Shown here piece by piece: positions 23,184-34,861 of a DNA stretch of 64,000 nt. The notes under the pieces were generated by a model. That model was not told where the DNA came from and did no database searches. It saw only the letters and a program-made list of their open reading frames with translations. Position 1 is the first letter of the stretch. Each line of letters starts with the position of its first letter. The DNA comes from Blastobasis lacticolella (taxonomy: Eukaryota > Arthropoda > Insecta > Lepidoptera > Blastobasidae). Location: contig LR990043.1 of assembly GCA_905147135.1 (NCBI GenBank), positions 8,653,057 to 8,717,056 on the forward strand. Reading direction: 5' to 3'. A program made the position numbers and the translations under genes.

Positions 23184-24755
23184 GAAAACCGCAAATCGAT
23201 GTACAAGATAGCCGTTTGGTACACGGGTACTTTAGGCTAAAACAATCATTATGGGCATTAGTTCCTAAAAATATTCCATATAGCAGTCATGACGTCATAT
23301 TTTTTTATATGGAACTAAAAGTTTTTTTTTTAATTATATCGTGTTTGATATCAATTATTAAAACTACTTAAATAACTTGGCATTTTCGTGCTGTGGCCCT
23401 CCCGGTCGATAAGAGGACCTCACTCAGCATGAGCCGAGGCCAAAGCCGAGGCGCTGGTCTTCCGCGGGTCCCGCGGATTGAGGTCCGGACCGCTACCACT
23501 ACTACGTGCGTTTTGCTTTGTACTACAGTAAAATTTAATAGATATGTCGCAGCCATCTGGTTAAATTAGCCATTTAATTAGAAGGCTAGTCCGTTAATTA
23601 AACGCCGGCATTCAATCGAATGGCTAAAGGACAACTAGCCAAGTAGTTGAATGTAACGTGCAGCTACTTGGCTGAACGTTATTTAGCCATTTTGTTAATA
23701 GAATATATATGTTTGGTTTGAGTGACCATTCGTAAATTATATAACTCTACTTAAGATAAAAAATACGAATTAATAAATATAATTTATATTTAGAAACGAA
23801 AATATTAGAGGCAACAAATTCAATTAGTAATTGCATTGCGAGTACCTATAAAATTTATAGTATTTACCACAATAATAACTTTAAACTTATTAACTATTTG
23901 CAACAATGTAGTATAGGAAGAATGCACTTTCTTATTTTATAATATTAAATATAAAATGGCACGAAACTTTCTTAGACATTTGTTTCTAATTGTAAGTATT
24001 TTCAGAAAATGAACAAATTAAGTTATCCTTATTCTTACTTAAAAACATCTAGGTACCTACCAACCACACTTTAAATTTAGTTAAAACGATAAAAATACAA
24101 AAACATTGCTTGCTGTGCGAGCTGTCTGACGCCAAATTTGTTTTAATGACTACCAGTGCTGAAGTGGATAAAGTTTTAACTAAATTTAAATCACCTGCCT
24201 GATTTCACGTCAGCCGTCTTTAAAGGGCTGGCTTACAATAAGCCAAATAGTTAAACGTTAAGCGTTGATTGTTCTATCAACTATCGGCCTAAACATTCAA
24301 TTGAATGCCGGCGTTTAATTAACAGGCTAGCCTACTCATTAAATGGCTGATTTAACCAGATGGCTGCGACAGATACATTAAAATATTTTTTTGTATTTTT
24401 AGAAAACAAGTGGCCCATAAGGGGCAGTGTAGTATATTTGTAGAACCGGCTTATGAAGCCCTTTCATTTGATACCAAACACGATAGGTTTCTAAAAAAAA
24501 TTCAAATCCTTTTCAAAAAATTTATGACGTCGTCACTGCTCCCTCCGTGGGAATATTTCTCAAATAAGAACTACCGCTCAAAAGACAATATATATTAAAC
24601 ATAAGGTTATTTATTAAAAGATATTTACAATATTGACATAATACAAAAATATAGTAACAAGTATACATATATACACATAAAAAAAAAGATTGTTTTAACC
24701 TAAAGTACCCATGTACCAAACGGCTTACCTGTACATCGATTTGCTGTTTTTTTTA
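23184..24755. mobile_element. Long-inverted-repeat (foldback-like) element, 1.6 kb
   Basis: The left arm (about 23184-23635) and right arm (24285-24755) are inverted relatives. Both have, from the outside in, GCAAATCGATGTAC, CCGTTTGGTACA, GGGTACTTTAGG, a TGACGTCA-like block, ATCGTGTTTG, GTCGCAGCCATCTGG, TTAATTAAACGCCGGCATTC. The left arm is interrupted by a GC-rich insert (23372-23527). The central ~650 bp is AT-rich and non-coding. The inner ends carry several short self-complementary GGCTA/TAGCC units. Non-autonomous; superfamily not identifiable and target duplication not clear. Confidence 0.8.
23372..23527. mobile_element. GC-rich insert in the left arm of the 23184-24755 element
   Basis: This segment has no counterpart in the right arm and is far richer in GC than its surroundings (GAGCCGAGGCCAAAGCCGAG, CCGCGGGTCCCGCGG). 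The minus strand is open for about 60 codons but the peptide is not recognised. It is probably a fragment of another element. Confidence 0.45.
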
Positions 24756-25251
24756 TCGTAGCCCGACCACTATAAGTAAGCTACGTGCGTATGATACAAA
24801 ATACTTAATAGGCAAACCCAATAATTGCGAAAATCCTGAATCACGTTGATTGCCGAAATTTACGTCAGGGCAGGATATTTGGGAATAAACAATTTTCCTA
24901 ATTATCCGAGCTATTTTCAGAATTTGACGCGTAATATTAGTGAAATCCGAGGTATGTAAGTGTATGTTATGTTTAATTCAGCTGCCGTGACGCATGACAT
25001 CGACATTAATATGTAATATTTTATAATTGGTAACGAGAAAAGACAAAATTTTCTTCTTTTGTAACTGGTTACAAAACACAGTTACGTAAGCGGCCGAAAG
25101 TATATGACTTGAAAAGTTGAAATGTACCAAACAGACAAATTATCTCCCATTTATGATAGTAATATTTCTAACGTGGTTAATTTAACGAGTCAATCTAGAC
25201 TATGGGACGGATGCTGACACACGTGCCGTCAGAATCATCCGTAATATTTTA

Positions 25252-25366
25252 ATATTATTTAACAATCATCATCTTCATCTTGGCGTTAATTTCACGGTCG
25301 TGCTCTCTTGCAGAAGGGCCCGGGATCCGCCTTGACCATGATCCAGAATCGATATTATTTAACAAT
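25252..25366 (-). mobile_element. SINE-1, 5'-truncated, with a perfect 15-bp target duplication
   Basis: ATATTATTTAACAAT at 25252-25266 is repeated exactly at 25352-25366. Between them lies only the SINE-1 3' end: ATCATCATC tail, TTGGCGTTAATTTCACGG, GGGCCCGGGATCCGCC and ATGATCCAGAA. A 5' truncation with a target duplication is the mark of LINE-driven target-primed insertion. Confidence 0.9.
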
Positions 25367-25627
25367 AAAAAATGTAAATCGGAGCCAATCTGGTGGCCTT
25401 TTGCCTGTTTGCCTACAGTTTAACTTTAAAAAACTAGCTGCACAAAAAATGAAAAGTGTAACATCAACAACATAACTAAAACTGTGCATGTATGTATCTA
25501 TTTTTACACTATTGTAATACTCTTGCTATTCGCAGGTACGTTTTTGCGAGAAAGTATGTGCACAGTGCTGCTGTTACAGTTATTAACTTGAATGTACTTT
25601 TATTTATACTGCTGCCAAGGGAACCTT

Positions 25628-25820
25628 AGATCATGGTTACACATTCAGTCGCCTGAATTTGCAGGTTTCATCACGATGTTTTCCCTCGCCATAAAAGCAT
25701 CGGTTAGTGTACAACTAATGTACATGACTCACAAAAGAGTTACATGGCCGCAGCGAGATTCGAACTCGGTACCTCTCGCTTAATAGCCAGATGCCCTAAC
25801 CGCTCGGTCACCGAGGCTCT
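25628..25820 (-). mobile_element. SINE-1, 3'-truncated, head present
   Basis: Starts in the body at ATCATGGTTACACATTCAG and continues through CACGATGTTTTCCCTCGCC to the tRNA-like head, which in minus orientation has an A-box-like GGTGACCGAGCGGTTAGG and B-box GAGTTCGAATCTC. It is a separate insertion from the copy at 25252-25366, which carries its own target duplication. Confidence 0.8.
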
Positions 25821-26009
25821 ACAGTGATCTAAATAAATTGAGATATTTATAGTATCATCCACAGAAATCTATGACTTATTTAAATAAACAAATCTATTTA
25901 GATTTCTGGGGCTAATACTTCACGCGGCCACCCAACCGTTAATAAGATCTCGACAAACAGCGCTACGGTCAAGTAATACGGCTCAGAAATCAAGGTGAAA
26001 GAGACTCAG

Positions 26010-26115
26010 TGATTGAATCACCCAGACTCAACACAAATATTTAAAACAAAATAAATAAATACTAGGTGCTATGTGGGGATTGAACTCGCGACCTTCACTA
26101 CCGACAGGTACAGAC
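26010..26115 (-). mobile_element. tRNA-like SINE fragment with B box
   Basis: On the minus strand GGTCGCGAGTTCAATCCCC is a good B box, followed by ACATAGCACCTAGTATTT and an ATTTATTT tail. No A box in the right place was found. It looks like a third SINE family, 5'-decayed. Confidence 0.5.
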
Positions 26116-26832
26116 AATATTTTGCCATGAGAAAGTTATGGTATTTTTTCGCAGTGTTATTTTTAGCTTATTCAGCGCGGTAATGCGGCGAGCGTAATGA
26201 GCATCTTTGCGCCGGGAGCGGGGGTGGGTTATTTGGTAATCACTGACAAAGTTTCTTGTTATTCGACATTTATTATTACTTATAAATTATTAACAATATT
26301 TATTTTACCCGCGAGGAGGGGACTGTAATTTCCGGCCCAAAATAGCGCCGAACATATTTAAGAAATACACATCAATAGCGAGTGCAAAATAGCTCATAGC
26401 ATGGGCCTGATTTTACCCTAAATTACTCTGTTATCAGTCCTTATATCGATGCCGACGTTCGGCACACTCATCAAGTAAACATCTATACCATCACACAGCT
26501 ACTTGTGATAATTACGCCAATGTTCTTGGAACAGTGCGCGCAGTCACCAGGCCGCTCGGGAGTCTGCCGCGACACAATCGCACAGTGAAGACGCACACTA
26601 TCGCAGCCTTATCTCGGAGTGTGACCCCGCTATCGTGGGCCTCCGCCCGCCCATCTCACCCGGCCCGATGGAACGCAAATAAATACAGTCGGAGTCCAAC
26701 GACGAAAAGGTAGAAGCTTTCTTTATAGAAGATTATGTTATAAGGATGCAAATGTCCCACCAAAAACATTTCGCCGGTTTGCCAATACGTAGTTTGCTGT
26801 CTGTTAACGTTTTCACTGTGAAAAAGTGACCA

Positions 26833-26961
26833 GGGACCTTATTTTTGAAACCGCTCGCGAACGCTACCTATCTCTTTCACACTCCTGGTAAGATGCTAGA
26901 GATAGAAAAGATTAGAATGCAAGCGAAGATACGATACGAGCTGTTTCAAAAATAGGGTCCC
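26833..26961. mobile_element. Short hairpin MITE, 25-bp terminal inverted repeats
   Basis: 26833-26857 and 26937-26961 are inverted copies matching at 23 of 25 bases (ends GGGACCYTATTTTTGAAAC). The terminal sequence resembles the family A end (GGGGTTCTATTTTTAAATCG), so it may be a short relative. Total 129 bp, non-coding. Flanking duplication is unclear. Confidence 0.8.
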
Positions 26962-27574
26962 AGATCTCATTAAGAGCCAAGCCTCTAACGAAAGTATGGC
27001 TTGGCCAGTTCATAGCCCTTTACCCTACTTCTGTTCCCCCAGATTTTTAAGGCAAGGAAGCTGTTTTGGATCCACTTCGAAGTTAAGGATACAAGAGTAG
27101 AACTCCGAATGCAAAGAGGGATTCCAAAGTGGAATCCTGAACAAGGGATTCAGAGTATGGCGCACGAGGATAAATAATTTTGCGACCGAGTGACACACTT
27201 TATTTTCACTCCCTTCCTTGAAATAAATAGGTGACACTTTTACTTGTTTTATACAAGTCAGAAATATTTGGTTTTATTAAAGTTTACAATCCTCACTTAT
27301 GGACGAATTCATTATTAGTTAATAAAACTTTTACAACTTTTAACCTTTATTTTCCTATGCAGCTCCAGCACCATCATACATAGCGTAATAAACCGTTAGC
27401 CAAATTGAATTCGATAAAACAAGAGGCAATTGGCCCAAAGAACTCATTCTGGATTTCATTAATGTTATAAAAGCCTTCTAGCAGCTGGACAGAAGGTCTG
27501 TTAAGGACCTTGGACGATCCGTTTCTTCCTCGTTTGTAAAAATTCCAGAGCGTAGTAGAAATCCCTTCTACCAG

Positions 27575-27660
27575 CAGCGCAGTGGTCACTATACCGGTTT
27601 GCTACGCAGAGGGTGCCGGGTAGGATTCCCGGCCGAGAAATTTAAGTGATTTTCTTTTTT
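27575..27660 (+). mobile_element. tRNA-like SINE head (fourth type)
   Basis: AGCGCAGTGGTCACTATACC, TTGCTACGCAGAGGG and a degraded B box GGGTAGGATTCCCGGCC follow the order of a Pol III-transcribed SINE head. A pyrimidine-rich stretch and CTGTTCTGGCTG follow as body. The A box is weak, so this copy is old. Confidence 0.55.
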
Positions 27661-27692
27661 TCTGTTCTGGCTGTTTGTATGCAACAGGGTAG

Positions 27693-27752
27693 TTATATAG
27701 CGCTCTGCATTCATACCCCTACTTAGGGGTATGAATGCAGAGCGCTATATAA
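27693..27752. repeat. Perfect 29-bp inverted repeat with 2-base loop
   Basis: 27693-27721 and 27724-27752 are exactly complementary (29 of 29), separated by CT. The arm contains TATAGCGCTCTGCATTC. It lies in the body of the SINE-like sequence starting at 27575, as if the 3' part had been copied back on itself. AAATTTAAGTGA occurs on both sides (27640-27651 and 27772-27783), possibly a target duplication. Confidence 0.9.
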
Positions 27753-28238
27753 TTATATTATTTTTATTGAAAAATTTAAGTGAAATCAGTAACTTGTAAC
27801 AAATCTCTTTGAAACCGAACAGTAAATATCCAAACTCTGAAACTAACAAAAAAAATGGGCAGTTGGGCAGCAATCGGATGGCGCTGTTTCTTCAAGGCAA
27901 TAAGTTTTTAAGAAAGTGCAAGCCATGTAGTTGTCAAAGCTATAGGCATGAGTATTGGTATATATTTTTTTTGAACGGGACTCTCATCGAATTGGGTGTT
28001 TCACTCGCTGTCTGATAGCCATTAATTTAGAAACGCCGATCAGTCCTCCGATTGTTTACGATACCGCGGACCACCTTGCCTGTGTTATTAAATGATCCCA
28101 CGATAAGCACGTACAATGATTTACTAAATGCAATCATACATTTCAATAATTGTAAGGTATTCGATTCATTCACACGCGACTCGGTATTGTATGATCCGTT
28201 AATCGATGTTTTTTTGGGGTAGGTAAATAGCATGTACC

Positions 28239-28447
28239 TTATACTCGAAGATGAAAATTAAAATCAAAAGTGCATGCAAGAAATCAAAAATTTAAAACCA
28301 TTGAAATATTGATAAAAATCGGCATTCCAAATAAAATAAAATTGTGTATTTAAAAAAAAACCATTTTAAATAAATAACTCCCTGGGGTTTTTTTATAGGG
28401 GAAATTTGTTTACACTTTTGATCTTGAACTTAATGTCCGAGTTTACA
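28239..28447. mobile_element. MITE family B, about 40-bp inverted ends
   Basis: The left end (TACTCGAAGATGAAAATTAA, AATCAAAAGTGCATGCAA) is an inverted relative of the right end (TTGTTTACACTTTTGATC ... TCCGAGTTTA). The interior is AT-rich and includes CCCTGGGGTTTTTTTATAGG. A solo end of the same family is at 4048-4122. Non-autonomous. Confidence 0.7.
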
Positions 28448-28854
28448 TATTATAGGTTCCTAGGCCAGTTTAAACAACTGCATAATTAAAGTATAGTTTT
28501 TAATAATTTTGATGACATTTGATTACCTATGTTTGTAAACTGTTGGAACTAACAAGCGGCATACCTATACAAATAGCAGTGTCAGTTAATAAGTGTAAAG
28601 TAAATCTTTGGGCTTGCTAAATAGGTACTGCCACTGCTTAGTTAATTACATAGCGATCCCTCCGCGTCCGAGCGTTACTCTCACTTGTAGGGTTTGTATG
28701 TATTTAGGCATTTTAGGTACATTAGTCAATTATACTAACGTTCCCCTTTTAGCACGAGTTAAACATGGATAAACAAAAATCTATGTTAAAGTTATTTTTC
28801 TTATTCCAAGATCCTTTATGGGTTACTTACTTACACTAGTCAGTAAGAAACGTG

Positions 28855-29040
28855 GCGCAAGGGTACTACTACCACCATCCTCCGGGTTCAAGCCAACCTC
28901 ACCTAAAAGGTCTCCCTTCTGACAGACGGACGAGGCTCTGTCTGGTTCCTTACGGGTTGTGCGGGTCAAATGGCAGTCGCCCCATCTAAAAAGCTAAAAC
29001 ATCACAAAGATGTGGCTTACTGTCAGGTGAGTGCCTGCAC
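28855..29040. repeat. Dispersed repeat, GGTCAAATGGCAGTCGCCCC type
   Basis: CGGGTTGTGCGGGTCAAATG and GGCAGTCGCCCCATC recall a frequent lepidopteran dispersed repeat. No open frame of note, and the limits are approximate. Confidence 0.4.
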
Positions 29041-29802
29041 GTATGTCACTGCGTTGTTAAAAAACAATGTATGAAGGATTCTGGTCTTTAGTAAATCGGA
29101 AAGCGCTTTACTAATAGAAGAGCTGCTGCTGGGTCGGGATTCGCAAACGAGCACACAACCCATGAAGCAGGATTCATGTAACTAAAATCAAGAACTGCAG
29201 GAGACAGGAGATATTTTTGTAGTTCTGTTCACTATCACACTGTAAGCACGGCTGAGAGCCCCAGTTGTATATTGGCTCGATGATAATGGATAAACACGAC
29301 TTATTTTCCAATTTATTACTGACAAAAAATAAAAGACAACATTTTTGTAAGGTTCCAGTTTAAAAAAAAAGACAGAATTAGTGCCGAAGTTGAAAGGCCG
29401 CCACCAATTAAGCGGACACTATGTTAATCAGAAACAAAGTGAGGTAAGGGGTGAGAAAATGAAGTTGAAAATTACAGTTTCGGGTTTATTTTCCCTAACG
29501 GATTATAGGTACTAATCTTCCCTAATACCATGTACTCGTATTAGAATTATTAAATACAGATATTAGCCAAATTATATTATTAAACACAGTATTTATTATT
29601 ATTGCTCTTATGCGGCAATGGTTTTGAGTCGAAGGAAAGAAAGTTAACGTCTAGCAGTTTTTGTGCTGTTAACACCACGGTAAAAGCCAATTCATAAAAA
29701 AACCGTTTTCTGTTACTCCGGAACACCTCTCTCGTAAAAATATTTTTTAGTTAATAAATGATAATATTGCACTAGTGTTATCGGCCCCTCGAAAAATTAA
29801 AA

Positions 29803-29880
29803 GTTTATCAGTTATCTAACACCCATAACACAAGTTTTGCTTACTTCAGGGCAAGATTGCGCTGTGTGAATATGTCCAAA
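29803..29880 (+). mobile_element. SINE-2, 5'-truncated
   Basis: TATCAGTTATCTAACACCC, AACACAAGTTTTGCTTAC and TTGCGCTGTGTGAATATGTC match the 3' half of the SINE-2 at 14873-15130. Head absent. Confidence 0.75.
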
Positions 29881-31910
29881 AAAGCTAAGAATAATCTCTT
29901 TTCTTGACCTTAACTAATTATTTATGAATATGCCAGGAAAACCTATGGTCATTAAGATAAAACTACTCAGAAATTTCGAGGAAACATTCGAACCCCCCGG
30001 GAATGCAAATATATTTGGATCACGTAGTTGTGTCACATGGGAATAGTTTAGCTTTCGCAGTAGGATCAATAGCATCAGATTACCTCCTTCTAGTAAACCC
30101 ACATTGGTAAACAGACAAATTAAGTAAAAAGTCGTTAGGTTTTTATAAAGCAGGTAGGTTGGTACATTCAGAGATATTTAATGAACGTCTGTGATTGGCC
30201 GTTACCTTTAATAACTTGAAAAACTATATATATGCATATATTAACTCAGACAGAACCCGGATAGATAGGTATCTAGTGAGAAGGGTCAAACAAATAATAA
30301 AGGTACTGTAGTGTATTGTACATTTTATATCGAACGTCTCTCTCTCTCTCAACAGCTTGATATCTTAGCCATATTATTAAAATTGATAAATTTATTTATT
30401 TATCGTGTGCCTTTTAAAAGTTCCTGCTGCTACTTGAATTGATAAAAAAATGTCTTTGATGTGACAAAGCGACAGGAACAACATAACTCGACTTCTGAAA
30501 ATCACTGAAAATGCGTTTTTAACACCTTTGGACATGGAAAACCGCCTCGAACATAATTTAATATTTTTCTTGATCCTAAAATATGATCAAGTTCAGTATC
30601 AGTTAAAGCTAGTGTTTGCGGAAAGCGCTCAATATTACGCTATCAAAGCCACTGAAATTTTGTAGACGTGATCCAGAAACCAATATCTATGATTTGTCAG
30701 ATTTTTATTAAATTATGTCGTTTCAAAGTTGCACGGGATTTAAAGTTTCCGGAAATATCCACTAAGTTTCAGATGTTTTGGAATCTTTGGGTTGCCAATG
30801 TTCCCTTGTGCGATGTAGGTAACCGAAACCAGAAACAAGTAAAAGTGAAACTCCGCATTTCGACTATTACTATAAAGATTACAGATGAAGAAGTTAGTTA
30901 ACTATTTGGATCGGATACAGTGCGTAAGCGCTCTAAAGATGTCAAGCTCCTGCCATAGTAAAATGGATACGTATAATGTAAGTCAGTTCAGTGCACATGC
31001 TCATGACGAGAAGCGCATGACGTGCGGAGGACATGTGATACTACAATAGTCTCTACTATGTACTACATGGTGTGGGGATCACCGCAATTTAGAGTTTAAC
31101 CAGGTTATTTTGTTAACAGAATTTAAAAATTGCGACACAACAAATGAGCCCAAACACGAGGTATTTATCATGCATAGCCAGCTTCCGTCTCTATTTATGG
31201 TATTACATTGTTGATGATGGTGATTAGGATGGCATTGTCACTGAACTTCTATAAGAATGGAAAACTTCAGCTCAATTGGAAACCGGAAAGTGGGCCTAAC
31301 TTGTAAGATTTGATTACAGACCAAACACCGGGATAGGTGAAATTAATTACTTTAACAAATAAAGTCGCAACTTAAGTAAAGCATCTCTTGCATGTGTAAG
31401 TGAAGTGTCATTCCATATATTTCAAGGTTCAAAAGTTCGCTTAGGTCATGTACGGAATGCCTGGCGAACTTTTGTTTACTTACATTTTTCTCTATAACCT
31501 TTGCTTTATCTCAAATTTAGCGCAGATGAAAGATCCGTTGCATGTTACAATTTATCTATAGTTTTTCTATATTTTCGATCAAGGTTAGGTACACTTAGGA
31601 TTTGAATTATCGGCCTAATGTACCCGCTCGCACTTGCGCCTACGTTCAGGAGCCAGCACCCTTCATCAGTGACTTGGTTACGTCACTCAGTTAGATTGTA
31701 AATATACTGTGATGTGAGTATTACAAGTTACTGTACTATAACTATTTGTATGCTGATAGCGCGTGGGTCAGGGGTCACCCAATATTGGAGATATGGACCG
31801 AATTTCGACCGCTGTGTGTGAGTTACGAGAAACAGCGGCTATGAGGAACTAAAAATAAGTTATCGTTCTTGGGTAAGACGTTATATTTTAGTCACGTTAA
31901 ATACCTAGTT
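29881..31910. other. Gene-free stretch
   Basis: Only a short TC microsatellite (about 30339-30351) stands out. The longer open frames (for example 30668-30901, plus) show no recognisable family. Confidence 0.4.
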
Positions 31911-31999
31911 TTATTTATTTATTTATTAAAACTTTATGCACTAAAGGTACATTGGCGGACTTAAAGCTAAAGTAGCCTGCTAAAGTTGGGGAAACTATT
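31911..31999 (-). mobile_element. LINE 3' untranslated tail
   Basis: TTTATTTATTTATTAAAACT, TTATGCACTAAAGGTAC and TGGCGGACTTAAAGC are the same LINE terminus as at 22001-22110, minus orientation. Confidence 0.6.
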
Positions 32000-33762
32000 T
32001 GTATATTTTTTCTTGGTAATGTAGAGTATTAAGAGTTATTTATGTGATATTTTTTAATCAAAGTAGGTATAGACATACTTACACAGACTAGTAAGTATAA
32101 TTTGTATTTGTTTGAAAGTTTACCGAGGGAGAAGTTTCATGAATACCAGTGTAATAAATATTAGAAATCCAAATAAGGGCAGAAATTACCACGACATTAG
32201 AGTCTTATAATTTTAAGATACATTTGTATGTTCATGTTGTCGTAAGTATCGTCATTATCATTACAATAATACTTGAACAATAAACACTGATATCGTTGAA
32301 ATGATATTTATCCAAGGGAATATGTAAGTTACTCTTTTACACCTACAAGAGCAATGTCATATTTTTCCTCAAAGAAAGCTGAGGCATATTTATCTGTCAC
32401 AAATTATTGCGATTGCAAGGCAAAGGCATGTTTTTATTTCACTTGAGAAATATTTATGTTACGTTTAAAGAGATAAAGATTTGAAAAAATATAAAGTACC
32501 TACAATCCATTTGTACAATAAGTAATAACACCAAAATAAACATTGATGTTGAAAATGTTGAAGTTTTATTTTTGCGAATACCTAACAAGTAACTTGTAGG
32601 TAGAGTCGAGAATACCACCTTCCAGACAATCTACCTCAAGTAGGTACCTAGTTATTGAACTTGAGAGCATACATAATTGAACATTTGGTTTAATTATAGC
32701 ACTTCAGTAATTAATGTTTCAAACTCCGACACGGCTTCTACTTCTATGGCACTAATTTCAATCTAAAATTAATTAAAATATGTAATACAGGTGCCTGTGT
32801 ACCTACTACAATCTAAAATACATACGTATTATATTTAATGGAGCTGAATCATGTAGTCATTTCCAGTAAAATCAGCAGCTATACTAATAGCACAAGGGAT
32901 TTCTAATAGTTTAAAGAGGGAATATTTGTTGATGGGGGGTATATCCATAATCTAACTGACCGAAAGCATCTGAAGACTATAGACATAGGCAATATTTTCT
33001 AAATATAATCAAATCGTAGAGACAAAAGTTAAAGATAATGGAAGATAAAATCCGCGCAATAATTCTAAGTTTAAGAAGTGTTGAATTGTAGGGATGTGAA
33101 AGCGGGAAAAGCGCTATAAGTACCTAATACTTATAAATCCACAACAATGTAAGACCTCCACGAAACCATTGACAACGCGGTGTGCGTGGCCAAATTTTGG
33201 GTGGTTATAATATAATGTGTTTCGCTATCGACTCGCCTTAGCGAAGATCTTAAGGAAGATATCAAAACGATTGGAAAGCTACCTAAACGGTTTTTCGCGC
33301 GCAAATATAAGCGCGGCAATTATCTAAAGAGGAAGTTTGTATTGTTTTCGAAAGTACTGAATCGATTTCAAGCTAGGCTTCATTCTTCCCAATAGTCAAA
33401 GGGCACTTAATATCCCGGAAAAATAATCAGATTCCGCGGGATTGGTAGTCGTATGTTTCGAACTGCTCGCGAGTAAATACCAGGGCATCAGAAAAATTGG
33501 AGACCCGTACAAAAGCCCTTACGTTTCCCAAAGTATAAAAAATTGCCTTCAAAAGTCGTCTGTTGGTGGGAATCTCTGTAACTACGAAACCAATTTCGTA
33601 GGAAACTTTAATAACAGGATCGCGGGATAGTCTCGAATTTGATTGCTAGATACTTATAAATAAGTAAATATAGTTAAGTAATACCTATCAGAAAACCAAC
33701 ATTGTTAAGTATTATTAGAAAAACTTGACTGTAAGTAGTTTCCTAGCGAGAATGAGACTCAC
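32000..33762. other. Gene-free stretch, nothing recognised
   Basis: AT-rich. Open frames near 33131-33630 do not resemble any protein I know. Confidence 0.35.
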
Positions 33763-33822
33763 CTTCCCTTTCATTCTTGGCTTTACCGGCGCCAGTGTGG
33801 ACGACAGATTCTTTTTCCGCAT
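33763..33822 (-). CDS. Possible first coding exon of an unidentified minus-strand gene
   Basis: On the minus strand an ATG at 33822 opens a frame MRKKNLSSTLAPVKPRMKGK that runs exactly into a strong donor AAG|GTGAGT at 33763/33762. An in-frame stop lies upstream, so this ATG would be the first. The GC-rich block at 34030-34215 would then be the promoter or 5' untranslated region. The basic peptide is too short to place in a family, no second exon could be found, and another frame through the same stretch is also open. This is a hypothesis only. Confidence 0.25.
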
Positions 33823-34029
33823 GCTTGCAGTTCCAGAGCCCTGGCTAACTAGCAGTAAACACACAGACAAATGTTACAGAACACACGCATTGCGTTGATA
33901 TCGATAAAAGTTTGGGGATCACTTTTCCGTACTTTCGAAACACTCATTTTATTATCAAAAGTTTTTTGTTTATTTTTCGCTGGAGTTTATTGTCACAAAT
34001 CACGGTTCAGTGTCATAATGGGTTTTCAA

Positions 34030-34215
34030 AATCCATGATACGTGTTGCACTTCCACAATGTCGGTGTTGCGTTGCTGTTCCCGCGTCGTGGTCGGCGCGA
34101 GGGCGTGAGGCGTGAGGCGTCCCGACGATGCCAACCGCGCGCACAGTGTGTGGAGCGGATCGCGCCTCCCGCCAACCGCGCCGCCCGCACCCCTCACCGC
34201 CCCGCCCACTCGCAA
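34030..34215. promoter_or_regulatory. CpG-rich block, candidate promoter
   Basis: The most strongly GC- and CpG-rich stretch in this part of the window (GGTCGGCGCGAGGGCGTGAG, CCGCGCCGCCCGCACC), with short repeats of GTGAGGC. It lies just upstream, in minus orientation, of the candidate exon at 33763-33822. Open frames in several registers here are a by-product of low A/T content. Promoter activity is inference. Confidence 0.35.
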
Positions 34216-34861
34216 ACACCAAAAATCTAATCACGCACTTAATTATCTGTCGAAAATTAGAAAAAAAAACAACTCCCTAACCCACAAATGGGACAAACAA
34301 GCAATTGACTAATTGAACCTTTGGCTACAGAGATATAAATAGTTAGCGTTTGTTGGTAAACAGCACTTACTATGATAATAATTATAATGCGGGTGGCGCA
34401 GCTTAATAGATTTTATGTTTTAGTCGTTTGGCGCTAAAAGCATGTAAAGCAAACAGTTCGCATTAATAGCGGTTCTCATCGTCGCAGCCGCATACAAATG
34501 GTCCTTACTTCAGAGTACTATAAACATGCCTAATGGGCCCTATACCTACGTACGTAGAGGTATAGTGTAGAGTTCACATTAATTACATAATATTCTTATG
34601 TTTAAATGTCAAACACATTTTTAATACCTGTTAGAAAAAAATTACGACACGACAGATAACAGCTGAAAATGAAAATCAGCTATGTTTTTCCAACGTACCT
34701 ACACGACAATAGCTGATATACCTACTAGGTATGGGGTACTTACCAGACTACCTCACTCCCTCCCTCCTCACTATTTCCCAGTTATAATATGTACTGTAAC
34801 TGGGAAAGTGCTCTTGTGAGCTTTATACAGTTGTGAAAAAGATTTTTGAGCCCAAAACGGT

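Noticed and set aside
34000..34312. Several overlapping open frames in the GC-rich block
   Set aside because: Many frames are open at once because stop codons are AT-rich; composition is Arg/Ala/Pro-rich with no domain.
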